Below, in pieces: positions 7,915 through 16,691 of a stretch of 64,000 bases of DNA. Source of the stretch: Mangrovimonas xylaniphaga (lineage in GTDB: Bacteria; Bacteroidota; Bacteroidia; Flavobacteriales; Flavobacteriaceae); the NCBI RefSeq assembly GCF_001280435.1, contig NZ_LBIP01000013.1, positions 1,798,001 to 1,862,000 on the forward strand, given 5' to 3'. The first letter of the stretch is position 1, and each line of letters opens with the position of its first letter. The translations under genes and the position numbers were made by a program. Under the pieces are notes generated by a model. It was not told where the DNA came from and made no database searches. It saw only the letters and a list, made by a program, of their open reading frames with translations.

Positions 7915-10314
7915 ATGAAACCTTATTTTTACGTATATATACTAGCCTGTTTGTTTTGTTTTAAAACTTCACTAGCCCAGGATTTTTCCACCTTGTGGCA
8001 GGGACATTTTTCTTATTTGGATATTAAGGATTTTTCTAAAGGTGAAGACCATATATATGTGGCTTCTGATAATGCCATATTTATATATGATATTAATTTC
8101 GGGACCATTGAAGAAATTACAACGGTAAATGGTTTGTCTGGAGAGTCGATTTCAACTATTCATTATAGTGAAGCCTTTGATGAGTTATTAATTGGTTATG
8201 AAAACGGATTGGTTGAAGTACTTTCAAACAATTTTACAGAGGTAACCACGGTTATTGACATTCTTAACAAGCCAACCATCCCAACTAATATAAAAAGGAT
8301 TAATCATTTTAATGAGCATGATGGATATGTGTATATAGCAACTGATTTTGGTATTTCAGAATACGATTTAGAGAACTTAGAATTTGGAGACACTTTTTAT
8401 GTGGGGATAGGTAGTTCTCACATAAAGGTTTATCAAACTACCATTAGTAATGGATTTATTTATGCCGCCTGTGGGGATAATAATGCAATAAAAATAGGTG
8501 ATTTGTCAAATCCAAACCTAATTGATTATACACAGTGGGAGACATTGGGAACTGGGAGTTTTGTTGGGATTGAACAATTGGGTAATAACTTATATGCATT
8601 CAAATCTAACAAAATCGCTTATGAAATTTTAAATGGCAATTTGAACAGTATTTTTACATATCCACAAGTGCCTTTGGATATGAGAAGTGATGAAGACAAT
8701 TTGGTGGTAACAACAAATTCTCAGGTATATCTTTATAGTGATGGCTTTGTGCAAACAGGGGTGGTAGACGCTCCTGCAGAATTGACGACCTCCTTTACTT
8801 CAGGTATTGTTGATTACCAAAATAATGTGTATGCTGGGACAAAAGGGATTTTATCAAGTGGAAAACCTGGCCATGGAGTTTTAAAAATGGCTGTTTCTGC
8901 TCCAGAAATCTATGATGAAATTCATCCTCAAGGGCCTTTGTTAAATAATATATTTTCAATTCAGACTCCAAGTAATGAAATTTGGACCGTTTTTGGAGGG
9001 TACTCATCCACCTATAACTTTAATGGAGGAAAGGCAAGAACAGGGGTTAGCCATTTTAAAAATGAACAATGGATCAATACGCCTTATGACACTATAGCCG
9101 CTGTTGTGAGTAATCCAAATTATCTTTCACATATAGCCGTTAATCCTATAAATCGTAAACAAGTTTATATATCATCTTATAGTGCTGGATTAATTGAAAT
9201 AAACAATGACCAGGTAATACAGGTCTATAATCAAGATAATAGTACCATCACTCCTTTTGCGGGGAATTCGCATTTAACTCTTTCGGGTGCTTTTGAAAAT
9301 GATGGTACCTTATGGTTGACAAATGGAAGGGTAGAGAGTCCTTTAAATAAATTTTCTGATGACCAGTGGACTTCCTTTGATTTTACTTCTATAATTGATG
9401 CTCCTCTGGAAAATATAGGATTTTCATCAACTATTGTGGATTCTCAGGGAAATGTTTTCTTCGGAAGTTATTATTATGGCGTGTTGGGATTCAATGAAAA
9501 TGGAGGTAATAATTTTATGAATTTTGTGGCTTCTGAGGAAGAAAATATGCCTTCTACAATTGTACGATCCCTTGCCTTAGATAATAATAATCAGCTGTGG
9601 ATAGGTACCGAAAGAGGTTTGCGGGTCATGTATAATCCGGGAAGTTTTGTTGCAGGCTCACAGGCCAATGTACATGAAATTGTAATTTTGCAGGATGGTT
9701 TGGCAGAAGAGCTTTTAGTAGAGCAAACAATAACTTCTATCCAAGTAGACGGCTCCAATAACAAATGGATTGGCACCTTGAATTCGGGGGTTTTTTACTT
9801 CTCTCCAGACGGCCAGGAAACTATTTATCATTTTACCAAAAGCAATTCTCCTCTACCTTCCAATGCCATTAATGACATTTCCATTGACAGTGAAAATGGT
9901 AGAGTTTATTTTGCAACAAGCAACGGTTTGGTTTCCTTTTTAGCGGGAGGTTCCAAAAGCGAGGAGGAGTTGGATGATGCTTTTGTTTATCCAAACCCAG
10001 TGAGACCGGAATATAACATTTTAGGGTTTGATGATCTTAACAATATTACTAAGGGTGTCAAAATAAAAGGGCTTACCGAAAATGTCAATATTAAAATTAC
10101 CGATATAGAAGGGAATTTGGTAGCTGAAGCCCAATCAAGAGTAAACCAACGTACCTCAAGAGCGGGTTATAATTTTGCCATCGATGGGGGCACCGCGATT
10201 TGGAATGGTAAAAACCTTGCCAATAATGTGGTGGCTACTGGGGTGTATCTTATCATGATTTCCGATTTGGATTCTTTTGAAACTAAAGTGTTGAAGTTGC
10301 TTATTGTTAGATAA
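7915..10314 (+). CDS. porZ: PorZ-like type IX secretion system propeller protein
   Basis: This 799-residue exported protein has a signal peptide (residues 1-21, ending SLAQ), two long stretches of beta-propeller repeats, and a C-terminal T9SS-type sorting domain starting near VYPNPVRPEYN and ending with GVYLIMISDLD...KVLKLLIVR. Propeller blades show the recurring pattern YIATDFGISEYD, LWIGTERGLRVMYN and KWIGTLNSGVFYFS. This order matches PorZ, which in Porphyromonas sits at the cell surface and helps deliver anionic LPS for attachment of T9SS cargo. The gene is followed 13 bp later by recO, an arrangement I associate with flavobacterial porZ. A general two-component-type propeller protein is the alternative. 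Confidence 0.8.
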   Translation: MKPYFYVYILACLFCFKTSLAQDFSTLWQGHFSYLDIKDFSKGEDHIYVASDNAIFIYDINFGTIEEITTVNGLSGESISTIHYSEAFDELLIGYENGLVEVLSNNFTEVTTVIDILNKPTIPTNIKRINHFNEHDGYVYIATDFGISEYDLENLEFGDTFYVGIGSSHIKVYQTTISNGFIYAACGDNNAIKIGDLSNPNLIDYTQWETLGTGSFVGIEQLGNNLYAFKSNKIAYEILNGNLNSIFTYPQVPLDMRSDEDNLVVTTNSQVYLYSDGFVQTGVVDAPAELTTSFTSGIVDYQNNVYAGTKGILSSGKPGHGVLKMAVSAPEIYDEIHPQGPLLNNIFSIQTPSNEIWTVFGGYSSTYNFNGGKARTGVSHFKNEQWINTPYDTIAAVVSNPNYLSHIAVNPINRKQVYISSYSAGLIEINNDQVIQVYNQDNSTITPFAGNSHLTLSGAFENDGTLWLTNGRVESPLNKFSDDQWTSFDFTSIIDAPLENIGFSSTIVDSQGNVFFGSYYYGVLGFNENGGNNFMNFVASEEENMPSTIVRSLALDNNNQLWIGTERGLRVMYNPGSFVAGSQANVHEIVILQDGLAEELLVEQTITSIQVDGSNNKWIGTLNSGVFYFSPDGQETIYHFTKSNSPLPSNAINDISIDSENGRVYFATSNGLVSFLAGGSKSEEELDDAFVYPNPVRPEYNILGFDDLNNITKGVKIKGLTENVNIKITDIEGNLVAEAQSRVNQRTSRAGYNFAIDGGTAIWNGKNLANNVVATGVYLIMISDLDSFETKVLKLLIVR

Positions 10315-10326
10315 AATCTCTCAGTC

Positions 10327-11046
10327 ATGCTCTCGAAAAACAATATAATTGTATTATCCAAGCTTAAATACCGGGACCACGATTTAATTGTGAAATGTTA
10401 CACCTATAATCGAGGGACGGTGAGCTATATTTTAAGGGGTGTTCTTAAAAGTAAAAAGGGAAATTCTAAGGTAGCCTATTTTCAAATGTTGTCACAGTTG
10501 CAAATAGATGAAGATTACAAGCCAAATCATTCGCTTCAAATTATCAAAGATATTAAGGTAGAGCATCCATATGAGTCTTTGCATACAAATGTGTTGAAGG
10601 GTTCTATCGTAATGTTTCTGGCAGAAGTCCTGTCTACTGCCTTGAGAGAAGAGGAACCCAACGAGGCTCTATACGACTATTTGGAAAATTCCCTGTTGCT
10701 GTTGGATCATGAAACCCAATTTTCCAATTTCCATTTGTTGTTTTTGCTTCAGCTTACGAGGCATTTGGGCTTTTATCCGGACGTTTCAAATAGTTCCAAA
10801 CCTTATTTTAATCTAAGTAACGGTCTGTTCGAAAGTCACAATGATGGTGTTTATTCTATATCTGATGAAAACTTGAGCATTTTAAAACAGTTATTGAATA
10901 CAAATTTTGAAGGCCTTTCCAATGTAAAACTGAATTCAAAACAGCGTCAATCCTTCCTTAATATGCTGTTGTTATATTATGAGTTGCATTTGGGGGATTT
11001 CAGAAAACCGAAATCATTATCGGTGTTTAACCAAGTGTTCAGCTAA
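10327..11046 (+). CDS. recO: DNA repair protein RecO
   Basis: This 239-residue cytoplasmic protein mediates RecA loading in the RecFOR recombinational repair pathway. The N-terminal OB-fold begins with IVLSKLKYRDHDLIVKCYT and continues with GTVSYILRGVLKSKKGNSK. The helical C-terminal part has the usual spacing, with LFLLQLTRHLGFYPD and a short C-terminal tail. The zinc cysteines of some RecO proteins are absent, as is common in Bacteroidota. It lies 13 bp after the porZ-like gene and is probably cotranscribed with it. Confidence 0.9.
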   Translation: MLSKNNIIVLSKLKYRDHDLIVKCYTYNRGTVSYILRGVLKSKKGNSKVAYFQMLSQLQIDEDYKPNHSLQIIKDIKVEHPYESLHTNVLKGSIVMFLAEVLSTALREEEPNEALYDYLENSLLLLDHETQFSNFHLLFLLQLTRHLGFYPDVSNSSKPYFNLSNGLFESHNDGVYSISDENLSILKQLLNTNFEGLSNVKLNSKQRQSFLNMLLLYYELHLGDFRKPKSLSVFNQVFS

Positions 11047-11075
11047 TAAGTGTTTAAGGATTAGGTGAAAACAAT

Positions 11076-13502
11076 TCATTGTTTGATAAATTTTTTGTTC
11101 AGAATCTGTCCGTTGGATAAGCTGATTTTGGCAATATAGGATGCTGTACTTAAACGAGATAAACTATAGGTCTCAGTATTACTGTTTCCTCTCAAATTAT
11201 ACATTTTCCTCCCCAACATATCCAAAATGTCAATTTGAATGATTTGTAATTGGTCATCGTTTAGTTTGAATTGAACTTCGTCATTTTGAAGCTCGAAAAC
11301 TGATAATTGGCTAGGGTTTGCAAAGTAATCGTTTGTTGATAACGTATTAGCGGTGAATACAATTTCAAACCGACTATTAAAAGTACCGACTTCCGAAGTG
11401 AACGAATAATTGGCCTCAGAAAGATTATGCGTAATGTTGAGTAAATTATCCTTCAAATAAATAGTAGTTGACTCCATAAATGTGCCTTCCGTTTGAGCTA
11501 TATTTATTGTGTATTGGGTTGATGATGGCGCCAGAGTTTGAAATCCTAAAGGAATCACTTCTTCTAAATTTAAACTTGTTGGGGATTTCCCTTGAATTGC
11601 AAAATTTTTATCCATCCCCTCAATTATGGAATACAAGGAGGTATATACATTGTGGGTTTGTCTGGGCGCATCATAGGACATGCCATCAAAACTGTCAGTT
11701 GCACCTTCAAGGTAACTAATCAAAATTTGACCAAAACTATTGTTGCTTGAGGTCAAATTCAACCAAAGTCTTTCATTTGGAGTGTTATTGGCGACTTTAA
11801 AAAACTGACTGTTGCCATTCGTGTCCTTAACCCTCATATCGTTGTTAAATATGATTTGAGTGCTATAAATTGGGCTAGTACCAGTTGTGGTAGCATCATT
11901 TTCCATGGTTACAAAAAATCCTTGGCATGAAGGAATGTATCTATCGTTATTTGTTCCAACTATTGGAGAAACACCGTCTCCGCCAGCTGTTTCCCCAGAC
12001 AAATTAATGATGGCATAATCTGCCTGCGAAAAATTTTCATTTTCGTTACCATTTGCGCTGCTAGAAGGCGCTGTGTTTTGCGACCATAAATATATCGCGC
12101 CAGCTATTTTTCCTGTAAGGTGGTTTTCTTCAAAGAACTTTTCCACGCTAATGGCAGAAGGGTACGGATTGCCTATAAGATTCCAATTGTCATCGTTAAG
12201 TTCTGTGTCATTTCTATAAATATCTACTTCAATACTGCCATTGTTAAATGGGCCTTCAAAGGTATATTTGAATTGAAAGGGAGGAGTTCCTAGTGTGCTG
12301 TTGAATAGTCCGGCATTATGGGTGGAAGCATAACCTTTGCCAATTTCCATTAACTCTGAACCTGGAACCCATGTCCAATCGTTGCCATCGTCGTCAATAC
12401 CATCTTGACCAGGCGAGGCGGTATTGTCATTGTTGGATTCCATAGTAGCATCCAAATAATTCTCGGCGGTAAATTTGTAACGTCTATTCACTGAAGATTC
12501 GGCTAGACCTGTTTGGATTTGTTCATTGGTAACAGGAGAGCTCCAATAGGTGTATTCATACCAATGGTTCATTGGGGCAGTAAATTTCTCCACGGTAATT
12601 TTTGAAGGGACATTCAAAACGTCTCCCTCAATAATTCCATCGTCATTGAGTTGGACAAAAGCACCTTGAGAAGCTACAATGATATTGCCATTTACCGTTA
12701 AATCATTTGTCACCTCTACATAGGTGTTGTTGGCAATGGTAAGCGTATATTCTGAATTTACAATTAGGCTACAGGCTTCGAAACTGGTTTGTCCGTTCAG
12801 ATTAGTTCCTGTGTCATAATCTGCATTTATAATAACCGCTTTGTCTGAAGTAGGAGGAGAGGACCACAAGCTGCCGTCCCAAATAGCGGTAGTGGAAGGG
12901 ATAGCAATGGCACTAGAGTTTTGGTAACAGGAAGTGCCGTTTTCCATGACTTGACAATAGTATTGGGCATCTTCAATTTCGGTAGTATCTAAAATGACAA
13001 GTGTATGAGAGGAAGTTCCAGAATAAATAGAATTATTAGAGAGTGGTGTCCAATTCGACTGGGATGAAGAATTGTAATACCATTGATAAGTCAGGTTATT
13101 AGTATCATCGATTTCGTTGTAGCCCTCGTTTGCTTCTACGGTTAGAGAAGTAGAAGTGCATCCTAAACTCGTGGCGTAAATGGTGTTCACGGTAGGAGGT
13201 ATGCCAGTAGAAAAATCATAGTTTCCAATACCGGAATAATCTACATCGTTACAATCTTCCCAATTTGAAATGTTCCAATCTGAAGTACTAAAAGTGGTGT
13301 TGGGCAAGGATAATGAAGCAATGCGTTCAAAAGTAGCGCCACTTTCTCCAAGCCACAATCCGTAGGCCCAAGTTTGGTCCCCAAAAACACCAAAAGCATC
13401 TATTAAAGAACTGTCTTCATAAAGCCCAATAAAATCATGGCCAATATTGGTATTGTAGTCTTTATGGAAATTAATGCTCACCCCAACGGTAGTAATTTCC
13501 AA
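11076..13502 (-). CDS. C-terminal part of the split T9SS cargo protein
   Basis: This is the 3' portion of the interrupted gene, 808 codons if read from the TTG at 13500-13502. It begins with the second half of the lamin-tail-like domain (NIGHDFIGLYEDSSLIDAFG), then an Ig-like domain (QWYYNSSSQSNW, ...AQYYCQV), a segment resembling beta-helix stalks (ANNTYVEVTNDLTVNGNI), and a long region seen in T9SS cargo. It ends with a type A sorting domain: IDILDMLGRKMYNL, then a last strand ending LNKKFIKQ. It has no signal peptide of its own, so if translated separately it could not be exported or reach the T9SS. The TTG start is only the first available codon and is not convincing. Confidence 0.6.
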   Translation of the reverse strand: MEITTVGVSINFHKDYNTNIGHDFIGLYEDSSLIDAFGVFGDQTWAYGLWLGESGATFERIASLSLPNTTFSTSDWNISNWEDCNDVDYSGIGNYDFSTGIPPTVNTIYATSLGCTSTSLTVEANEGYNEIDDTNNLTYQWYYNSSSQSNWTPLSNNSIYSGTSSHTLVILDTTEIEDAQYYCQVMENGTSCYQNSSAIAIPSTTAIWDGSLWSSPPTSDKAVIINADYDTGTNLNGQTSFEACSLIVNSEYTLTIANNTYVEVTNDLTVNGNIIVASQGAFVQLNDDGIIEGDVLNVPSKITVEKFTAPMNHWYEYTYWSSPVTNEQIQTGLAESSVNRRYKFTAENYLDATMESNNDNTASPGQDGIDDDGNDWTWVPGSELMEIGKGYASTHNAGLFNSTLGTPPFQFKYTFEGPFNNGSIEVDIYRNDTELNDDNWNLIGNPYPSAISVEKFFEENHLTGKIAGAIYLWSQNTAPSSSANGNENENFSQADYAIINLSGETAGGDGVSPIVGTNNDRYIPSCQGFFVTMENDATTTGTSPIYSTQIIFNNDMRVKDTNGNSQFFKVANNTPNERLWLNLTSSNNSFGQILISYLEGATDSFDGMSYDAPRQTHNVYTSLYSIIEGMDKNFAIQGKSPTSLNLEEVIPLGFQTLAPSSTQYTINIAQTEGTFMESTTIYLKDNLLNITHNLSEANYSFTSEVGTFNSRFEIVFTANTLSTNDYFANPSQLSVFELQNDEVQFKLNDDQLQIIQIDILDMLGRKMYNLRGNSNTETYSLSRLSTASYIAKISLSNGQILNKKFIKQ

Positions 13503-13508
13503 TTCGGC

Positions 13509-15512
13509 CTAAGATCCATCGGCGCCATCGGCAGCACATTGGGTGTCCGTGGTTCCCATAACAATAGCAAAAGCGCTGTTTTGAAGGATTGTCCCAGTGT
13601 TTAAAGTAATAATATTGTAGCTGGAGGTGTTCCCATTGTTATAGACTCGTAAACTGTAATTTGTAGTTGAAAAATCAATGTTAGCATTGGTAGCATTGTA
13701 TAATTCCACATAAGATAAACTTCCGGTTGGTGAATCCGTTACTTGACTAATGAACAGGTTATCCAAATTTGCCGAATTACTGGTGTCACATCCAGAGATT
13801 GATTGGTCAATAAGCGTAAATGTATTGCTGAAGATACAACCACTGGCCAATTCTACACTGATAGGACCACCTATGGTGACGTTCGACGGGATGCTAACCG
13901 TTAGTTCTTCAGAGGAGTTTGAAACTATGGAAAGAGATGTGCCATTAAGTGATGCAGTTGCTCCCAAAAGATTATTTGTGGAACTTATAGAGACCTCTGT
14001 TCCAATAGGACCTTCGGTAGGGGTAATTGTGCCACTTGTAGAAGGACAGGTTGCCGTGCCTTCAATCGTAAATGTATAAGGGTTTTTGTTGGGATCGGAA
14101 TTTGTAATGGAAACAACGCAGCTTCTGGTCCCAGAATCTGTTGTGGGTTGAAAGGTAATGCTGAAGTCTGCATAGCTGCCAATGGAAATGGCGTAGGGCG
14201 TGGAGGCCGTTACATAGAAATCTGCCGTATCTCCAGAAAGGGAAATTGTGGAAACTTCAAGAACGTCACTGCCAGTTTCGTTTGCAATGCGAAAACTCTT
14301 GGTTTGACTCCCGGAATTGATGGTTTGTGATGCGAAAAGGGTATTGTTTAATCCAGAAGTTGTGGTGCTACCATTAGCAATGGTGGGATTGGCTCCAATC
14401 ACGCCTCTCACAATAATATTTGGAGCGGGCGTATATCCTTCTCCTAATAAATTGATAACGCAATCTCCTTCGTTATTATCGTTGTTAATTATTTCCAAAG
14501 TACCATTTAAGAGGCCATCACTAAGAGGAGAAAACCTTATTGTAACAATCGTGCTTGAACTGGGATTGACCACAAGAGGCGTTGTAAAACTTGGAAGGGT
14601 TAAGGGATCAATAATTGAAAAATCCCCAGTGAGGTTTAAATTGGTTATTTCAAGATCGGCATTGCCAATATTTTCAATGGTGAAGTCAATATCAATATAG
14701 TCATTGTTACTTTCCGTACTTCCAAAGTTTATAGTGTAGCCGCAATTTTGCGGATTGGCATCGGCGTCCAAAAGTTTTAATTCAGGGCTAGGACTTCCAC
14801 TAAAGGCTGTAATTGAAATGTTGTCTATGGCAAATTCATCTCTAGATTCTGAGCCCGAAATGTCATCACCACTCCATCGCAAATAATAAAAGGAACCATC
14901 TGCAACGGCCAAACCTGTAAGGGTGATGCTTTTTGGGGAAGTTATTAAAACATCGGTTGCTACTTGTGGAGAATTGTAATCTAGTGTTGTTTCATGGATA
15001 TATGTTGTGTTATCATCGGAATGTGAGAAATTGAAGCTATTGCTTCGCTCTTGGTCATTAAAACAGAGAATGTCGTAAGTCAATTCCAAAGAATTAATAA
15101 GGTTCCCTGTGTTGTTTTGAATGCGCAGTGTTAGGTCTCCCGGAGTCCAATCGCTACCACCAGGTTGGATTCCTAATGCGATATCTCCATTATTACTAAA
15201 GGCATACCAACCTCCTGTTGATTCGCCATAAGTAGAAGTCCCTCCAGCATAATCTCCTGAATCTCCAGTATCTCCAAAGTTTAGATTTCCATCACTGTTT
15301 CCAGTATGGGACCAGGCATCGGAATCTAATTGTCCACTGTTGGGGTTTGGAGACCAGCCACTACCAGTAAAGGCATTGTTGTTTACATTGGTTAAAGTGT
15401 TGTCAAAATCAATAGTGTAAGGGACACCTGTTGAGTCGATTTCTAATTGTCCAAAACTATATGTTGCCACAAAGGCGATAGCAACAAAACTGAGGGTTGG
15501 TTGTTTTGTCAT
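13509..15512 (-). CDS. N-terminal part of the split T9SS cargo protein
   Basis: This is the 5' portion, 667 codons to the amber stop. A signal peptide (residues 1-21, ending SFGQ) is followed by a domain beginning IDSTGVPYTIDFDN. Next come two choice-of-anchor-D/ASH-like domains (for example DIDFTIENIGNADLEITNL and FRIANETGSDVLEVSTISL), an IPT/TIG-like domain (TPTEGPIGTEVSISSTN) and the first half of a lamin-tail-like domain (YVELYNATNANIDFS). The stop cuts that last domain after GADGS. The product would be exported to the periplasm but lacks a sorting domain. The intact protein was probably a surface or secreted adhesin or enzyme scaffold; no catalytic domain was recognised. Confidence 0.65.
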   Translation of the reverse strand: MTKQPTLSFVAIAFVATYSFGQLEIDSTGVPYTIDFDNTLTNVNNNAFTGSGWSPNPNSGQLDSDAWSHTGNSDGNLNFGDTGDSGDYAGGTSTYGESTGGWYAFSNNGDIALGIQPGGSDWTPGDLTLRIQNNTGNLINSLELTYDILCFNDQERSNSFNFSHSDDNTTYIHETTLDYNSPQVATDVLITSPKSITLTGLAVADGSFYYLRWSGDDISGSESRDEFAIDNISITAFSGSPSPELKLLDADANPQNCGYTINFGSTESNNDYIDIDFTIENIGNADLEITNLNLTGDFSIIDPLTLPSFTTPLVVNPSSSTIVTIRFSPLSDGLLNGTLEIINNDNNEGDCVINLLGEGYTPAPNIIVRGVIGANPTIANGSTTTSGLNNTLFASQTINSGSQTKSFRIANETGSDVLEVSTISLSGDTADFYVTASTPYAISIGSYADFSITFQPTTDSGTRSCVVSITNSDPNKNPYTFTIEGTATCPSTSGTITPTEGPIGTEVSISSTNNLLGATASLNGTSLSIVSNSSEELTVSIPSNVTIGGPISVELASGCIFSNTFTLIDQSISGCDTSNSANLDNLFISQVTDSPTGSLSYVELYNATNANIDFSTTNYSLRVYNNGNTSSYNIITLNTGTILQNSAFAIVMGTTDTQCAADGADGS

Positions 15513-15615
15513 TACGGATTAATTATTGGTTGGTTAAAAAAGAAGACTTAAATATAAGTAAAATATCTAATATTCAGATAGTTAGTTTGTTTTCGCCAAA
15601 TTGTTTAATTGTTGT

Positions 15616-15623
15616 TATTTTTG
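15616..15623 (+). promoter_or_regulatory. -7-like box directly upstream of recX
   Basis: TATTTTTG is an exact TAnnTTTG match ending only four bases before the recX ATG. If used, transcription would begin at or next to the start codon. No -33 box with proper spacing was found, so this may be chance. Confidence 0.35.
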
Positions 15624-15627
15624 AAAC

Positions 15628-16101
15628 ATGCAAACACACAAAACGTATACGGTAGAGGAAGCTGTTAAAAAGTTGGAACATTACTGTGCCTATCAGGAGC
15701 GTTGCCATAAGGAAGTGGTTCAAAAATTACGAACAATGCATATGATTCCAGAGGCTATTGACCATATCGTCGTGCACTTGCTTGCGCATAAGTTTTTAAA
15801 CGAAGAGCGCTTTGCCAAGAGTTTTGTGAGGGGAAAGTTCAGAATTAAGAAATGGGGAAGGAATCGGCTAAAGAATGAACTCAAGGCCAAGGAAATTTCT
15901 GCTTATAACATCAATGCTGCCTTAAAGGAAATTGACGATCAGGAATATTTGGAAGTGTTTTATAGCTTGGCAGAAAAGCAATGTGAAACTATCAGGGAAA
16001 CCAATCCTTTTAAGAAAAAGAAAAAGCTAGCAGATTACCTATTGTATCGTGGATGGGAATCGCATTTGGTTTATGAAAAGGTGAATGAATTGATCCGATA
16101 A
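15628..16101 (+). CDS. recX: Regulatory protein RecX
   Basis: This 157-residue cytoplasmic protein is an all-helical RecX-family regulator that binds RecA filaments and limits recombination. Marks are the three tandem helical repeats, with YCAYQERCHKEVVQKL, LNEERFAKSFVRGKFRIKKWG and RLKNELKAKEISAYNINAAL. Length is typical (about 150-160). It is a single gene between the T9SS cargo gene (divergent) and a convergent barrel gene, and ends in a strong terminator. It is not next to recA here. Confidence 0.92.
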   Translation: MQTHKTYTVEEAVKKLEHYCAYQERCHKEVVQKLRTMHMIPEAIDHIVVHLLAHKFLNEERFAKSFVRGKFRIKKWGRNRLKNELKAKEISAYNINAALKEIDDQEYLEVFYSLAEKQCETIRETNPFKKKKKLADYLLYRGWESHLVYEKVNELIR

Positions 16102-16131
16102 AAAAAGGCTGTTTATTAAACAGCCTTTTTT
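16101..16131. terminator. Hairpin terminator after recX
   Basis: Fourteen-bp perfect stem, AAAAAAGGCTGTTT (16101-16114) and its complement (16118-16131), 3-base loop, then T-run. A/T-runs on both sides suggest bidirectional use with the convergent gene. Confidence 0.88.
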
Positions 16132-16154
16132 TATATATGATTTGTTACTTTAAT

Positions 16155-16646
16155 TTACAGATTGAAGGAAGCTCCAAAGCTAATGGTAAATTGATTGTGT
16201 AATTTCTCTGCTGGTGATAAATGGCCAGTATCGTAAAAAGCGATAGGATAAGTAGCTTCGGTAAACACACCAAAACCTGATGTAAAGAAATAACGCGCTC
16301 CCAAATGTCCTCCAAAATTCTTGATGCTAAAATCCAATCCAGGGTATAAATCGAAATCTTCATGGATGTTGATGACATTCCCCAAATGTGCATTAAAACG
16401 TGCTTTAACATCAAAACGGTCAATAAAATCGGCATCAAGGAACTCTGGTACATCCAAAGCGTAAGTGGATGCAAATCCTAAAGAGATGTTTTCCCCAAGC
16501 CCGAAGTCGTAAGTGGCGTTGATTCCCGTAGCACGGTCTTGAAAATTGGCTCCAATCTGGAATTTTTTGTCGCCTTTTCCTTGAAAGGCTTGCGAGTAGG
16601 TTAAGGTGGCACATAACAAAAATGCCACAAATAGAATATTCTTCAT
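16155..16646 (-). CDS. Small outer-membrane beta-barrel protein (DUF6646-like)
   Basis: This 163-residue exported protein starts with a signal peptide, MKNILFVAFLLCATLTYSQA, and continues with short amphipathic strands (ATGINATYDFG, ISLGFASTYAL, GGHLGARYFFTSGFG). It ends with a terminal strand, QFTISFGASFNL. This pattern fits an eight-stranded outer-membrane barrel. I chose the ATG at 16644-16646 because it begins exactly at the signal peptide; the longer frame starts at an upstream ATG with unrelated residues. Its function is unknown. The domain name is from memory and not verified. Confidence 0.7.
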   Translation of the reverse strand: MKNILFVAFLLCATLTYSQAFQGKGDKKFQIGANFQDRATGINATYDFGLGENISLGFASTYALDVPEFLDADFIDRFDVKARFNAHLGNVINIHEDFDLYPGLDFSIKNFGGHLGARYFFTSGFGVFTEATYPIAFYDTGHLSPAEKLHNQFTISFGASFNL

Positions 16647-16691
16647 GTTATTTGGTTTTTTGAGTGGACAAATATAGCACAACCAAAGTAG

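Larger units (their letters stand above)
11076..15512 (-). pseudogene. Large T9SS cargo gene interrupted by one in-frame amber codon
   Basis: The two open frames 13509-15512 and 11076-13502 are in the same reading frame. They are separated only by TAG at 13509-13511 and the sense codons GCC GAA. Together they encode about 1,477 residues with a signal peptide at one end and a T9SS sorting domain at the other. A lamin-tail-like domain runs across the stop. No frameshift or deletion is visible. The gene is either recently inactivated, miscalled by one base, or read through. Confidence 0.8.

Noticed and set aside
14317-14700. A 127-codon plus-strand frame in the split T9SS gene
   Set aside because: It is antisense to ASH-like domains. 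The strong sense-frame continuity on the minus strand explains the coding potential.
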